From contig NZ_JAEKMI010000009.1 in assembly GCF_020217485.1 (NCBI RefSeq), forward strand, positions 62,001-126,000: a DNA stretch of 64,000 nucleotides, given 5' to 3'. The stretch is from Mycobacterium sp. WUMAC-067. GTDB taxonomy: Bacteria; Actinomycetota; Actinomycetes; Mycobacteriales; Mycobacteriaceae. The notes beneath the pieces are model-generated. The model saw only the letters and a program-made list of their open reading frames with translations. It made no database searches and was not told the DNA's origin. The position numbers and the translations under genes are program-made. Positions 1 to 9,822 of the stretch are shown here, piece by piece (position 1 is the first letter of the stretch; each line of letters begins with the position of its first letter).

Positions 1-540
1 CTGTTCGAGGAGCGCATCATCTTCCTCGGCGTCCAGGTGGACGACGCGTCGGCGAACGACATCATGGCGCAGCTGCTGGTGCTCGAGTCGCTGGACCCCG
101 ACCGCGACATCACCATGTACATCAACTCGCCCGGCGGCGGATTCACCTCGCTGATGGCGATTTACGACACCATGCAGTACGTGCGGGCCGACATCCAGAC
201 GGTGTGCCTGGGGCAGGCCGCCTCGGCGGCCGCGGTGTTGCTGGCCGCCGGGACCCCGGGCAAGCGGATGGCGCTGCCCAACGCCCGGGTGCTGATCCAC
301 CAGCCGTCGCTGCAGGGTGTGATCCAGGGCCAGTTCTCCGATCTGGAGATCCAGGCCGCCGAGATCGAGCGGATGCGCACCCTGATGGAGACCACGTTGG
401 CCCGCCACACCGGCAAGGACGCCGCGACGGTCCGCAAGGACACCGACCGGGACAAGATCCTGACCGCCGATGAGGCCAAGGACTACGGGATCATCGACAC
501 CGTGCTGGAGTACCGCAAGCTTTCCGCCCAGAGCGCCTAG
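1..540 (+). CDS. clpP2: ATP-dependent Clp protease proteolytic subunit 2 (5' partial)
   Basis: Serine peptidase subunit of the mycobacterial ClpP1P2 tetradecamer, which degrades proteins unfolded by ClpX or ClpC1 in the cytosol. The frame is open from base 1, so the N-terminal propeptide region and start codon lie outside the window. The catalytic Ser is in GQAASAAAV (codon at 223-225) and the His in LIHQPS (codon at 298-300); a DTDRDK segment near the C-terminus carries the Asp region. The protein ends in RKLSAQSA, close to the M. tuberculosis ClpP2 end. clpP1 should lie just upstream. The stop is 7 nt before a 62-bp palindrome that probably ends transcription. The M. tuberculosis neighbour jefA is not present downstream. 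Confidence 0.97.
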   Translation: MFEERIIFLGVQVDDASANDIMAQLLVLESLDPDRDITMYINSPGGGFTSLMAIYDTMQYVRADIQTVCLGQAASAAAVLLAAGTPGKRMALPNARVLIHQPSLQGVIQGQFSDLEIQAAEIERMRTLMETTLARHTGKDAATVRKDTDRDKILTADEAKDYGIIDTVLEYRKLSAQSA

Positions 541-547
541 CCCCTTT

Positions 548-609
548 CGCCGAACGTGCACTCACGGCGAATTTTCGGCTGATTCTTCGCCCTGATTGCA
601 CGCTCGGCG
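548..609. repeat. 62-bp palindromic element between clpP2 and mmuM
   Basis: Outer arms of 13 nt (548-560 CGCCGAACGTGCA and 597-609 TGCACGCTCGGCG) pair with one mismatch, and inner arms GGCGAA (566-571) and TTCGCC (586-591) also pair. The element lies at the convergent clpP2/mmuM junction and encodes roughly the last 14 residues of MmuM. A second element of the same layout, with the same CGAGCGTGC/GCACGCTCG arms, sits after rpmA. It probably acts as a bidirectional terminator or is a dispersed palindromic repeat. Confidence 0.7.
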
Positions 610-1488
610 CACGGCGGCGATGTCCGCCGGCCCCACCCGGCAGCAGCCGCCGATAATGCGAGCGCCCGCCGAAACCCATTGCGACGCAAGCCCCGTCGCG
701 AACGTGCGCGGGCCGGCCCACCCGCGACCGTCCCAGCGTTCCCCGCTGTTCGGGTAGACGATGACGGGCTTGCCGAGCACCGATGCGCTCGCGATCGCCG
801 GCAACACGTCGTCGGGCGCGCAGCAGTTGACCCCGACGGCCACGATCTCGTCGACGCCGGCGGCCACCGCGAACGCGTCGGCCAGCGGTTGTCCGGCACG
901 GGTCCGGTCCCCGTCGATCGTGTAGCTCAGCCACGCCCGCATCCCGACCGAGCGGACCAGGCCGACCAACGCTTCCGCCTCGTCGACGTCGGGCACGGTT
1001 TCGCAGGCGAGGACGTCGGCTCCGGCGTCCGCCAGGGTCTCCAGTCGGGGCCGATGCCATCGCGCCAACGCCGCGACCGACAAGCCGTAGCGCCCGCGGT
1101 ACTCCGAGCCGTCGGCCAGCGCAGCGCCGTAGGGTCCGACCGAGGCGGCGACGAGGAGACCCGCGGGTTCGCCACGGCCGGCCTCGTCCCGCGCGGCCTT
1201 CGCGAGCTCGACGCTGCGGCGCAGCAGCCCGCCGGTTTCCCGCCGATCCAATCCGCGCGCCGCAAAACCCTCGAATGACGCCTGGTAGCTGGCCGTCGTC
1301 GCGATGGTGGCCCCGGCGCGGAAGTAGGCGGCGTGGACGGCGACGATCTCGCGCGGGGCGTCCGCGAGCAGCCTGGCCGACCACAACCGGTCGGACAGGT
1401 CATGACCCCGCGCTTCGAGCTCGGTGGCCAAGCCGCCATCGAGCAGCACGGTTCCGCTGGGCCAGGTGAAGTCCACGGCCAAACCCAC
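562..1488 (-). CDS. mmuM: homocysteine S-methyltransferase
   Basis: Cytosolic zinc enzyme of the MmuM/BHMT family, which transfers a methyl group from S-methylmethionine (or a similar donor) to homocysteine to give methionine. The N-terminal DGGLATELE motif is typical. The zinc ligands are the Cys of GVNCCAPDD and the two Cys of GGCCRVGP near the C-terminus. The frame is open far upstream, but homology begins near DGGLATEL. I chose GTG at 1488 (308 aa) because a TACAGT -10 hexamer lies 6 nt before it, which suggests a leaderless mRNA; GTG at 1476 is the alternative. It is convergent with clpP2 and divergent from clpX, as in M. tuberculosis (Rv2458). Its C-terminal tail is encoded by a palindromic element. 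Confidence 0.92.
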   Translation of the reverse strand: MGLAVDFTWPSGTVLLDGGLATELEARGHDLSDRLWSARLLADAPREIVAVHAAYFRAGATIATTASYQASFEGFAARGLDRRETGGLLRRSVELAKAARDEAGRGEPAGLLVAASVGPYGAALADGSEYRGRYGLSVAALARWHRPRLETLADAGADVLACETVPDVDEAEALVGLVRSVGMRAWLSYTIDGDRTRAGQPLADAFAVAAGVDEIVAVGVNCCAPDDVLPAIASASVLGKPVIVYPNSGERWDGRGWAGPRTFATGLASQWVSAGARIIGGCCRVGPADIAAVRRACNQGEESAENSP

Positions 1489-1829
1489 GTGGCCACTGTA
1501 GGGTGATTTCGTGGGGGATTCGCCCAGGCCTCGTGTGACTATCCGGGGCTGGGTCGGCACCTCCGTCGGAGGTGGGATGGGACGGGCGCCGGACTCGGTC
1601 GCATTACGACCGCGACACGCCAAAGACACGCAAAGCGCGCCTTTCGCGAGCGACGGGCATCGTGTGGCTATATCTTTCCTCCATACGGAAGGGGCATGAA
1701 CTCCCGCAAATACCATCGGCGCGATTCGGCGTTTATGGTCGCGGCGGGCCCGATCAAGCGGGTAGCGTCGGTGAATACATGCGGGACAGGGAAGTCCAAC
1801 GGCGAAGAGGAAGTAGGCACTAACGCACC
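1489..1829. promoter_or_regulatory. mmuM-clpX divergent intergenic region
   Basis: This 341-nt gene-free stretch holds the mmuM -10 box, a perfect inverted repeat CACCTCC-GTC-GGAGGTG at 1558-1574 that could be an operator, and a TAGCGT hexamer at 1763-1768. That hexamer is a plausible clpX -10 and would give a 5' UTR of about 55 nt. Weak additional TA-rich spots (TATATC near 1670) could be a second promoter. I see no small ORF with family features. Confidence 0.45.
1495..1500 (-). promoter_or_regulatory. -10 hexamer of mmuM, predicted leaderless
   Basis: On the minus strand TACAGT is followed by 6 nt and then the GTG at 1488. TANNNT at this distance places the transcription start on the start codon. 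No Shine-Dalgarno sequence is visible before this GTG. Confidence 0.5.
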
Positions 1830-3110
1830 ATGGCACGCATCGGAGACGGCGGGGACCTGCTGAAGTGCTCGTTCTGCGGGAAGAGCCAGAAGCAGGTCAA
1901 GAAGCTCATTGCTGGCCCCGGTGTATACATCTGCGATGAGTGCATCGATCTCTGCAACGAGATCATCGAAGAGGAGCTCGCCGACGCCGACGACGTGAAG
2001 CTCGATGAACTTCCCAAACCCATCGAGATCCGGGAGTTCCTCGAGGGCTACGTCATCGGGCAAGACACCGCCAAGAGGACGCTGGCGGTCGCGGTCTACA
2101 ACCACTACAAGCGGATTCAGGCCGGCGAGAAGGGCCGGGACTCGCGGCACGAGCCGGTCGAGCTGACCAAGTCCAACATCTTGATGCTCGGACCCACCGG
2201 ATGCGGCAAGACCTACCTGGCCCAGACGCTCGCCAAGATGCTCAACGTCCCGTTCGCCATCGCCGACGCCACCGCCCTGACCGAAGCCGGCTACGTCGGT
2301 GAGGACGTCGAGAACATCCTGCTCAAGCTCATCCAGGCCGCCGACTACGACGTCAAGCGGGCCGAGACGGGCATCATCTACATCGACGAGGTCGACAAGA
2401 TCGCCCGCAAGAGCGAGAACCCGTCGATCACCCGCGACGTCTCCGGGGAGGGCGTGCAGCAGGCCCTGCTGAAGATCCTGGAGGGCACCCAGGCGTCGGT
2501 TCCCCCGCAGGGCGGCCGCAAGCACCCGCACCAAGAGTTCATCCAGATCGACACCACCAACGTGCTGTTCATCGTCGCGGGGGCGTTCGCCGGCCTGGAG
2601 AAAATCATCTACGAGCGCGTCGGCAAGCGTGGCCTGGGCTTCGGCGCCGAGGTCCGCTCGAAGGCCGAGATCGACACCACCGACCACTTCGCCGAGGTCA
2701 TGCCCGAAGACTTGATCAAGTTCGGCCTGATCCCCGAGTTCATCGGCCGGCTGCCGGTGGTCGCCTCGGTCACCAATCTCGACCGCGAGTCGCTGGTCAA
2801 GATCCTGTCCGAGCCGAAGAACGCGCTGGTCAAGCAGTACCTGCGGCTCTTCGAGATGGACGGCGTGGAGCTCGAGTTCACCGACGACGCCCTGGAAGCG
2901 ATCGCGGATCAGGCGATCCACCGCGGCACCGGGGCGCGTGGCCTGCGCGCCATCATGGAAGAGGTCCTGCTGCCCGTGATGTACGACATCCCGAGCCGCG
3001 ACGACGTCGCCAAGGTCGTGGTGACCAAGGAGACCGTGCAGGACAACGTGTTGCCGACGATCGTGCCGCGCAAGCCGTCGCGTACCGAGCGCCGCGACAA
3101 GAGCGCCTAA
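1830..3110 (+). CDS. clpX: ATP-dependent Clp protease ATP-binding subunit ClpX
   Basis: AAA+ unfoldase that recognises substrates and feeds them to ClpP1P2. The 426-residue length is normal. An N-terminal zinc-binding domain has C13, C16, C35 and C38. Walker A is GPTGCGKT (121-128), the pore loop GYVG is at about 154-157, and Walker B is within [10 protein letters not shown] (181-190). The ClpX C-terminal domain follows, including [10 protein letters not shown] and the sensor-2 GARGLR region. A GAGGAAG Shine-Dalgarno sequence precedes the ATG. In M. tuberculosis clpX is also separated from clpP1P2 by mmuM and transcribed in the same direction as clpP2. Confidence 0.98.
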   Translation: MARIGDGGDLLKCSFCGKSQKQVKKLIAGPGVYICDECIDLCNEIIEEELADADDVKLDELPKPIEIREFLEGYVIGQDTAKRTLAVAVYNHYKRIQAGEKGRDSRHEPVELTKSNILMLGPTGCGKTYLAQTLAKMLNVPFAIADATALTEAGYVGEDVENILLKLIQAADYDVKRAETGIIYIDEVDKIARKSENPSITRDVSGEGVQQALLKILEGTQASVPPQGGRKHPHQEFIQIDTTNVLFIVAGAFAGLEKIIYERVGKRGLGFGAEVRSKAEIDTTDHFAEVMPEDLIKFGLIPEFIGRLPVVASVTNLDRESLVKILSEPKNALVKQYLRLFEMDGVELEFTDDALEAIADQAIHRGTGARGLRAIMEEVLLPVMYDIPSRDDVAKVVVTKETVQDNVLPTIVPRKPSRTERRDKSA

Positions 3111-3153
3111 CTAGATCCGGGAGCCTCCCAGCACGCCGCGTGACAGCGCTGAC

Positions 3154-4407
3154 GTGATCCCACCGCGTGTCGCGTACGGGCTGGACCTGCTGAACTTCCT
3201 CCTCGCCGATGTTCGTGACGGGCTGGGCCCGTACCTGTCGATCTACCTGCTGCTGACTCACCACTGGGACCAGGGCTCGATCGGATTCGTCATGGCGGTC
3301 GGGGGCATCGGCGCGATCGTCGCGCAGGCCCCGGCCGGCGCCCTGGTGGACCGGAGCACCGCCAAGCGGGCACTGGTCATCGGCGGCGCGCTCACGATCA
3401 CCGCGGCGTCGTTGGCGATGCCGTTGTTTCCCGGGTTTTCTTCGATCTCGGTGCTGCAAGCGCTCACGGGCATCGCCGGATCCGTCTTCGCCCCGGCGCT
3501 GGCCGCGATCACCCTGGGGCTGGTCGGCTCCCGTCGCTTCTCCCGCCGGATCGGGCGCAACGAGTCGTTCAACCACGCCGGGAACGCCACGGCGGCGGCG
3601 ATCACCGGCGGCTTGGCCTACTTCTTCGGGCCCGTCGTCGTGTTCTGGGTGCTCGCGGTCATGGCCGCCGCCAGCGTGGTTGCGGCGCTGTGGATTCCGG
3701 GCGACGCGATCGACCACGACGTCGCCCGGGGAATGGACCACGCCCCCGGGCAACCGCACCCGAGCCCGTCGCGGCTGGCGGCGTTGCTGGGCAATCGCCG
3801 GCTGATGATCTTTGCCGCCACGGTCATGGCCTTCCACTTCGCGAATGCGGCCATGCTGCCGCTGGTCGGGCAACGGCTGGCGCTGCACAACAAGGACGTC
3901 GGGACCGCCCTGATGGCGGGCTGCATCGTGGCCGCGCAGGTCGTCATGGTGCCGGTGGCCTATGTCGCCGGCGCCAAGGCGGATTCCTGGGGCCGAAAGC
4001 CGATCTTCCTGGTCGGATTCGCGGTCTTGGCCGCCCGTGGATTTCTCTACACCCTCTCGGACAACTCCTATTGGCTGGTGAGCGTGCAGTTGCTGGACGG
4101 CGTTGGGGCCGGCGTGTTCGGCGCGCTGTTTCCCCTCGTCGTGCAGGACGTGACACATGGAACCGGCCGCTTCAACGTCAGCTTGGGGGCGGTGACGGCC
4201 GCGACGGGCATCGGCGCCGCGGTGTCGAACCTCGTCGCGGGCTCGATCGTGGTCGCGGCCGGATACGACGCCGCATTCGTCTTCTTGGGTGCTCTGGCCG
4301 CGGCCGGGTTCGTGTTGTATCTGGTTGCGATGCCGGAAACGGCGGCGACCAAACTCGGCGCGGAAAACGCGGCATCCGGAGGCCGACACGGTACGAACGA
4401 CGGTTGA
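3154..4407 (+). CDS. MFS transporter (Rv2456c-like)
   Basis: Major facilitator superfamily membrane protein of 417 aa with about twelve hydrophobic segments. Its N-terminal half has the motif-A-like loop ALVDRSTAKRALVIG after the second segment, and the C-terminal half has AGAKADSWGRKPIFLVGF at the equivalent place. The start is GTG, 43 nt after clpX. Position and length match Rv2456c of M. tuberculosis, annotated as an MFS permease of unknown substrate. Substrate and direction of transport cannot be read from the sequence; related proteins are drug or sugar exporters. Transcription from the clpX promoter is plausible. Confidence 0.88.
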   Translation: MIPPRVAYGLDLLNFLLADVRDGLGPYLSIYLLLTHHWDQGSIGFVMAVGGIGAIVAQAPAGALVDRSTAKRALVIGGALTITAASLAMPLFPGFSSISVLQALTGIAGSVFAPALAAITLGLVGSRRFSRRIGRNESFNHAGNATAAAITGGLAYFFGPVVVFWVLAVMAAASVVAALWIPGDAIDHDVARGMDHAPGQPHPSPSRLAALLGNRRLMIFAATVMAFHFANAAMLPLVGQRLALHNKDVGTALMAGCIVAAQVVMVPVAYVAGAKADSWGRKPIFLVGFAVLAARGFLYTLSDNSYWLVSVQLLDGVGAGVFGALFPLVVQDVTHGTGRFNVSLGAVTAATGIGAAVSNLVAGSIVVAAGYDAAFVFLGALAAAGFVLYLVAMPETAATKLGAENAASGGRHGTNDG

Positions 4408-4540
4408 TAACGCGCGAGACGTGACCAACGCCACAGTTTGCCGAGCTACTCATCAGTAGATGGCGCTGACGTCGCCTTTTGACTGCGAACACGGCCGAGA
4501 TGACGCCGCAGAGGCGGCCATGGCGATCGCAAATCAGTGC

Positions 4541-4546
4541 CATAAT
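4541..4546 (+). promoter_or_regulatory. candidate -10 of the korA promoter
   Basis: CATAAT in the 247-nt gap between the MFS gene and korA is one base from the TATAAT consensus. It would give a 5' UTR of about 100 nt. No good -35 is visible; a TAACCT hexamer near 4602 is an alternative. Confidence 0.3.
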
Positions 4547-4654
4547 TGGTACCGCCAGTGACATAAAACCGTGATGGCCGGAGACTCCCTTCGCCGACGC
4601 GTAACCTGAAGCTGCGCGAACTGTCTGTCCGGTGAACAAATGGAGGGCAAAGAC

Positions 4655-6610
4655 GTGGATCCGAACGGCAGCGGAGCCGGATCAGACTCACAGAACGGGG
4701 CTCCCCCGAACGGATCTGCCCGTCAGCGCCTCGAACAGGTCGTCATCCGCTTCGCCGGTGACTCCGGCGACGGCATGCAGCTTACCGGTGACCGGTTCAC
4801 TTCCGAGGCAGCGCTTTTCGGAAACGACCTGGCGACCCAGCCGAACTATCCCGCCGAGATCCGTGCGCCTGCAGGCACCCTGCCCGGCGTCTCGTCCTTC
4901 CAAATTCAGATCGCCGACTATGACATCTTGACCGCCGGCGACCGGCCCGACGTGCTCGTCGCGATGAATCCGGCCGCGCTCAAGGCCAATATCGGCGACC
5001 TGCCCCGCGGCGGCATGGTGATCGCGAACTCCGACGAGTTCACCAAGCGCAACCTGACCAAGGTGGGTTACGTCACCAACCCGCTCGAGACCGACGAGTT
5101 GTCCGACTACGTCGTGCATTCCGTCGCGATGACGACGTTGACGCTCGGGGCGGTCGAGGCCATCGGCGCGACGAAGAAGGATGGCCAGCGCGCCAAGAAC
5201 ATGTTCGCGCTGGGGCTGCTGTCGTGGATGTACGGGCGGCCGATCGAAACCAGCGAAAAGTTCATTCGTGAGAAGTTCGCCCGTAAGCCCGAGGTCGCGG
5301 AGACCAACGTGCTGGCGCTGAAGGCCGGTTGGAACTACGGCGAGACGACCGAGGCCTTCGGCACCACTTACGAGGTGTCCCGGGCGACCCTGCCGACGGG
5401 CGAATACCGCCAAATCTCGGGGAACACCGCCCTGGCGTACGGCATCGTCGCGGCCGGCCAGCTCGCCGACATCCCGGTCCTGCTCGGCAGCTACCCGATC
5501 ACGCCGGCCTCCGACATCCTGCACGAGCTGTCCAAGCACAAGAACTTCAACGTCCTCACTTTCCAGGCCGAGGACGAAATCGGCGGCATCTGCGCCGCGA
5601 TCGGCGCCTCCTACGGCGGCGCGCTGGGGGTCACCACCACGTCGGGGCCGGGCATTTCGCTCAAGTCCGAAGCGCTCGGGCTGGCCGTGATGACCGAACT
5701 GCCGTTGCTCGTCGTCGACGTGCAGCGCGGTGGCCCCTCGACCGGGCTGCCCACCAAGACCGAGCAGGCCGACCTGCTGCAAGCGCTGTACGGCCGCAAC
5801 GGCGAGTCACCGGTGGCGATCCTCGCGCCGCGGTCACCGTCCGATTGCTTCGAGACCGCGCTCGAGGCCGCGCGCATCGCGGTCTCCTACCACACCCCGG
5901 TGATCGTGCTGTCCGACGGCGCGATCGCCAACGGCTCTGAGCCGTGGCGCATTCCGGACGTCAGCACGCTGCCGCGCATCACGCACGCCTTCGCCAAGCC
6001 GGACGAACCGTTCCAGCCTTACGCGCGCGACCCCGAGACGCTGGCCCGGCAGTTCGCCGTGCCGGGCACCCCGGGGCTCGAGCACCGCATCGGCGGTCTG
6101 GAAGCGGCGAACGGCTCGGGCAACATCTCCTACGAGCCGGTCAACCACGACCTCATGGTCCGGTTGCGCCAGGCCAAGATCGACGGCATCTCCGTTCCCG
6201 ACCTGGAGGTCGACGATCCGACCGGCGACGCCGAGTTGCTGCTGATCGGATGGGGCAGCTCCTACGGTCCGATCGGCGAGGCCTGCCGGCGCGCGCGCCG
6301 CAAGGGCATCAAGGTGGCGCACGCGCACTTGCGCTACCTCAACCCGTTCCCGGCCAACCTCGGCGAGGTGCTGCGACGCTACCCGCAGGTGGTGGCGCCC
6401 GAAATGAACTTGGGCCAACTGGCGTTCGTGCTGCGCGGCAAGTACCTGGTGGACGTCCAGTCCGTCAGCAAGGTGCAGGGTGTCGCGTTCCTGGCCGACG
6501 AGATCGGCCGCGTCATCCGCGCCGCGCTGGGCGGGACATTGGCCGAAGTCGAGAACGACAAGACGATGGTCGCCAGAATGGCGGCGGCAACGGTTGGGGC
6601 CGGCGCATGA
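4655..6610 (+). CDS. korA: 2-oxoglutarate:ferredoxin oxidoreductase, alpha subunit
   Basis: With KorB it oxidatively decarboxylates 2-oxoglutarate to succinyl-CoA using CoA and ferredoxin, a CoA-dependent alternative to the 2-oxoglutarate dehydrogenase complex in mycobacterial central metabolism. The subunit is a fusion. An N-terminal gamma domain (GDSGDGMQLTGDRFTSEAAL, about residues 25-220) is followed by the pyrimidine-binding alpha domain with YPITPASDILHELS and AEDEIGGI, and then the C-terminal transketolase-like domain with GWGSSYGPIGEA. I chose GTG at 4655 (651 aa) because a GGAGGG Shine-Dalgarno sequence lies 7 nt upstream; ATG at 4640 is in frame and possible. korB follows after a MIRU-type spacer. 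Confidence 0.95.
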   Translation: MDPNGSGAGSDSQNGAPPNGSARQRLEQVVIRFAGDSGDGMQLTGDRFTSEAALFGNDLATQPNYPAEIRAPAGTLPGVSSFQIQIADYDILTAGDRPDVLVAMNPAALKANIGDLPRGGMVIANSDEFTKRNLTKVGYVTNPLETDELSDYVVHSVAMTTLTLGAVEAIGATKKDGQRAKNMFALGLLSWMYGRPIETSEKFIREKFARKPEVAETNVLALKAGWNYGETTEAFGTTYEVSRATLPTGEYRQISGNTALAYGIVAAGQLADIPVLLGSYPITPASDILHELSKHKNFNVLTFQAEDEIGGICAAIGASYGGALGVTTTSGPGISLKSEALGLAVMTELPLLVVDVQRGGPSTGLPTKTEQADLLQALYGRNGESPVAILAPRSPSDCFETALEAARIAVSYHTPVIVLSDGAIANGSEPWRIPDVSTLPRITHAFAKPDEPFQPYARDPETLARQFAVPGTPGLEHRIGGLEAANGSGNISYEPVNHDLMVRLRQAKIDGISVPDLEVDDPTGDAELLLIGWGSSYGPIGEACRRARRKGIKVAHAHLRYLNPFPANLGEVLRRYPQVVAPEMNLGQLAFVLRGKYLVDVQSVSKVQGVAFLADEIGRVIRAALGGTLAEVENDKTMVARMAAATVGAGA

Positions 6611-6619
6611 TTCGCGCCG

Positions 6620-6665
6620 GCGTCAATGCAGAGCGAAGCGATGAGGAGGAGCGGCGCTCGTGACT
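6620..6665 (+). repeat. solo MIRU-type unit at the korA-korB junction
   Basis: This 46-nt segment matches the 53-bp unit repeated after obg at about 41 of 46 positions, including the cores ATGCAGAGCG and GAGGAGCGGCGC. It supplies both the GAGGAGGAG Shine-Dalgarno sequence and the GTG start of korB, the typical placement of mycobacterial interspersed repetitive units inside operons. Confidence 0.7.
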
Positions 6666-7760
6666 GACCTGATCGGCAATTTGGCGGGCAAAGACCTCGG
6701 TGTGACCCCGAAGTTGACCAAGAACGACGGGGTCCCCACGCTGTCCGCTGAGGACCAGCCCCAGAAGTCCAAGGACTTCACCAGCGACCAGGAGGTGCGT
6801 TGGTGCCCGGGCTGCGGGGACTACGTCATCCTCAACACCATCCGGAACTTCCTGCCGGACCTCGGGTTGCGCCGCGAGAACATCGTGTTCATCAGCGGCA
6901 TCGGTTGCTCGAGCCGCTTCCCGTATTACCTCGAGACCTACGGATTTCACTCGATCCACGGGCGTGCCCCCGCCATCGCCACCGGCCTGGCGCTGGCCCG
7001 CGAGGACCTGTCGGTGTGGGTGGTCACCGGTGACGGCGACGCCCTGTCGATCGGCGGCAACCACCTGATCCACGCGCTGCGCCGCAACGTCAACATCACC
7101 ATCCTGCTGTTCAACAACCGGATCTACGGGCTGACCAAGGGCCAGTACTCGCCCACCTCGGAGGTCGGCAAGGTCACGAAGTCGACCCCGATGGGGTCGC
7201 TGGACCACCCGTTCAACCCGGTGTCGTTGGCCCTGGGCGCCGAGGCGACCTTCGTCGGCCGCGCTCTGGACTCCGACCGCAACGGCCTGACCGAGGTGCT
7301 GCGCGCGGCCGCCGGGCACCGGGGCGCCGCCGTCGTCGAAATCCTGCAGGACTGCCCGATCTTCAACGACGGCTCGTTCGACGCGCTGCGCAAGGAAGGC
7401 GCCGAGGAGCGGGTCATCAACGTCCGCCACGGCGAACCAATTGTGTTCGGCGCCAACGGCGAATACTGCGTCGTGAAGTCCGGGTTCGGCCTGGAGGTGG
7501 CCAAGACCGCCGACGTCTCCGTCGACGAAATCGTGGTGCACGACGCCCACAGCGACAACTCGGCCTACGCCTTCGCCCTGTCACGGCTGTCGGATCAGAA
7601 CCTCGAGCACACGGTGCTGGGCATCTTCCGCAACATCAACAGGCCCACCTACGACGACGCGGCACGCTCGCAGATTCAGGCGGCCCAGTCGGCGAAGCCG
7701 TTCGACTCCGCGGCGCTGCAATCGCTGCTGCGCGGCCGCGACACCTGGACCGTCGACTGA
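6660..7760 (+). CDS. korB: 2-oxoglutarate:ferredoxin oxidoreductase, beta subunit
   Basis: Thiamine-diphosphate and iron-sulfur subunit partner of KorA, 366 aa. Cluster ligands are the Cys residues of [10 protein letters not shown] and GIGCSSRF. The ThDP/Mg motif is [20 protein letters not shown], followed by [11 protein letters not shown]. It starts with GTG at 6660 behind a strong GAGGAGGAG, both supplied by the MIRU-type spacer after korA. mobA follows with a 1-nt gap, so korA-korB-mobA read as one operon, as in M. tuberculosis (Rv2455c-Rv2453c). Confidence 0.96.
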   Translation: MTDLIGNLAGKDLGVTPKLTKNDGVPTLSAEDQPQKSKDFTSDQEVRWCPGCGDYVILNTIRNFLPDLGLRRENIVFISGIGCSSRFPYYLETYGFHSIHGRAPAIATGLALAREDLSVWVVTGDGDALSIGGNHLIHALRRNVNITILLFNNRIYGLTKGQYSPTSEVGKVTKSTPMGSLDHPFNPVSLALGAEATFVGRALDSDRNGLTEVLRAAAGHRGAAVVEILQDCPIFNDGSFDALRKEGAEERVINVRHGEPIVFGANGEYCVVKSGFGLEVAKTADVSVDEIVVHDAHSDNSAYAFALSRLSDQNLEHTVLGIFRNINRPTYDDAARSQIQAAQSAKPFDSAALQSLLRGRDTWTVD

Positions 7761-7761
7761 C

Positions 7762-8370
7762 GTGGCCGAGCAGGTACCCGACACCGAAGTGTCCCTGGCC
7801 GGAATAGTGCTGGCCGGTGGCGAATCGCGGCGGATGGGCCGCGACAAGGCGACCTTGCCGGGTCCCGGCGGGGCCCCCACGCTGCTCGAGCACGTGGTCG
7901 GGGTCGTCTCCCAGCGCTGCGACCCGGTCTTCGTGATGGCCGCGCCGGGGCAACCGCTGCCCGAGGTGCAGGCGCGCGTGCTTCGCGACGAGGTGCGCGG
8001 CCAGGGGCCACTGCCGGCGACCGGTGGCGGCCTGCGCGCCGCGGCGGAAACCGGCGCCCGGTTCGCCTTCGTCTGCGCCGTCGACATGCCGCTTCTGTCA
8101 GCGGGTTTGATCGACGACCTGATGGGGCTGGCCACCGAGACCAACGCCGAAATCGTGCTGCCGTGGGACGGTCGCAGCCACTACCTCGCCGCGGTGTACC
8201 GCACCGATCTGGCCGAGCGGATCGACGGCCTGGTCGCCGGCGGCGCCCGCTCGATGCGTGCCTTGATCGATGCCTCCGACGCCCAACAGATCGTGCTGCC
8301 GGAATCGCGTTTCTTGGCCAACGTCAACTCGGAGAGCGACCTGCGCGCTCTGGCGCAGCTCCAAGCCTGA
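7762..8370 (+). CDS. mobA: molybdenum cofactor guanylyltransferase
   Basis: Transfers GMP from GTP to molybdopterin to form the guanine dinucleotide cofactor used by enzymes such as nitrate reductase. At 202 aa it has the usual length. The nucleotide-binding N-terminus is [21 protein letters not shown], and the DMPLLS segment holds the metal-binding Asp of this nucleotidyltransferase fold. Start is GTG, 1 nt after the korB stop. The gene is functionally unrelated to korAB, but the adjacency is conserved in mycobacteria (Rv2453c). A gene-poor stretch of 810 nt follows. Confidence 0.93.
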   Translation: MAEQVPDTEVSLAGIVLAGGESRRMGRDKATLPGPGGAPTLLEHVVGVVSQRCDPVFVMAAPGQPLPEVQARVLRDEVRGQGPLPATGGGLRAAAETGARFAFVCAVDMPLLSAGLIDDLMGLATETNAEIVLPWDGRSHYLAAVYRTDLAERIDGLVAGGARSMRALIDASDAQQIVLPESRFLANVNSESDLRALAQLQA

Positions 8371-9720
<1,350 letters not shown>

Positions 9721-9745
9721 TCGACGGCTTCGCTGACATACATAT

Positions 9746-9778
9746 AAGGAGTGCCGGGCCCCGTGCCCGGCACTCCTT
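9746..9778 (+). terminator. intrinsic terminator after rpfE
   Basis: Left arm GGAGTGCCGGGC (9748-9759) pairs perfectly with GCCCGGCACTCC (9765-9776) around a 5-nt loop, and flanking AA/TT extend the stem to 14 bp. No long T-tract follows, as is common for mycobacterial terminators. It isolates rpfE from the next gene. Confidence 0.8.
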
Positions 9779-9809
9779 GTCTCCAGCGGTCGCCACCCCC
9801 GTCGTCGGG

Positions 9810-9815
9810 TAGCGT
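9810..9815 (+). promoter_or_regulatory. -10 hexamer of the Rv2449c-like gene, predicted leaderless
   Basis: TAGCGT, then 7 nt, then the GTG at 9823. This spacing places the transcription start on the start codon. It lies just after the rpfE terminator, so an independent promoter is expected. Confidence 0.5.
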
Positions 9816-9822
9816 CGGGCCC

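Noticed and set aside
4408-4654. tRNA or small RNA gene before korA
   Set aside because: No cloverleaf or CCA-type 3' end could be folded by eye; only promoter-like hexamers were seen.
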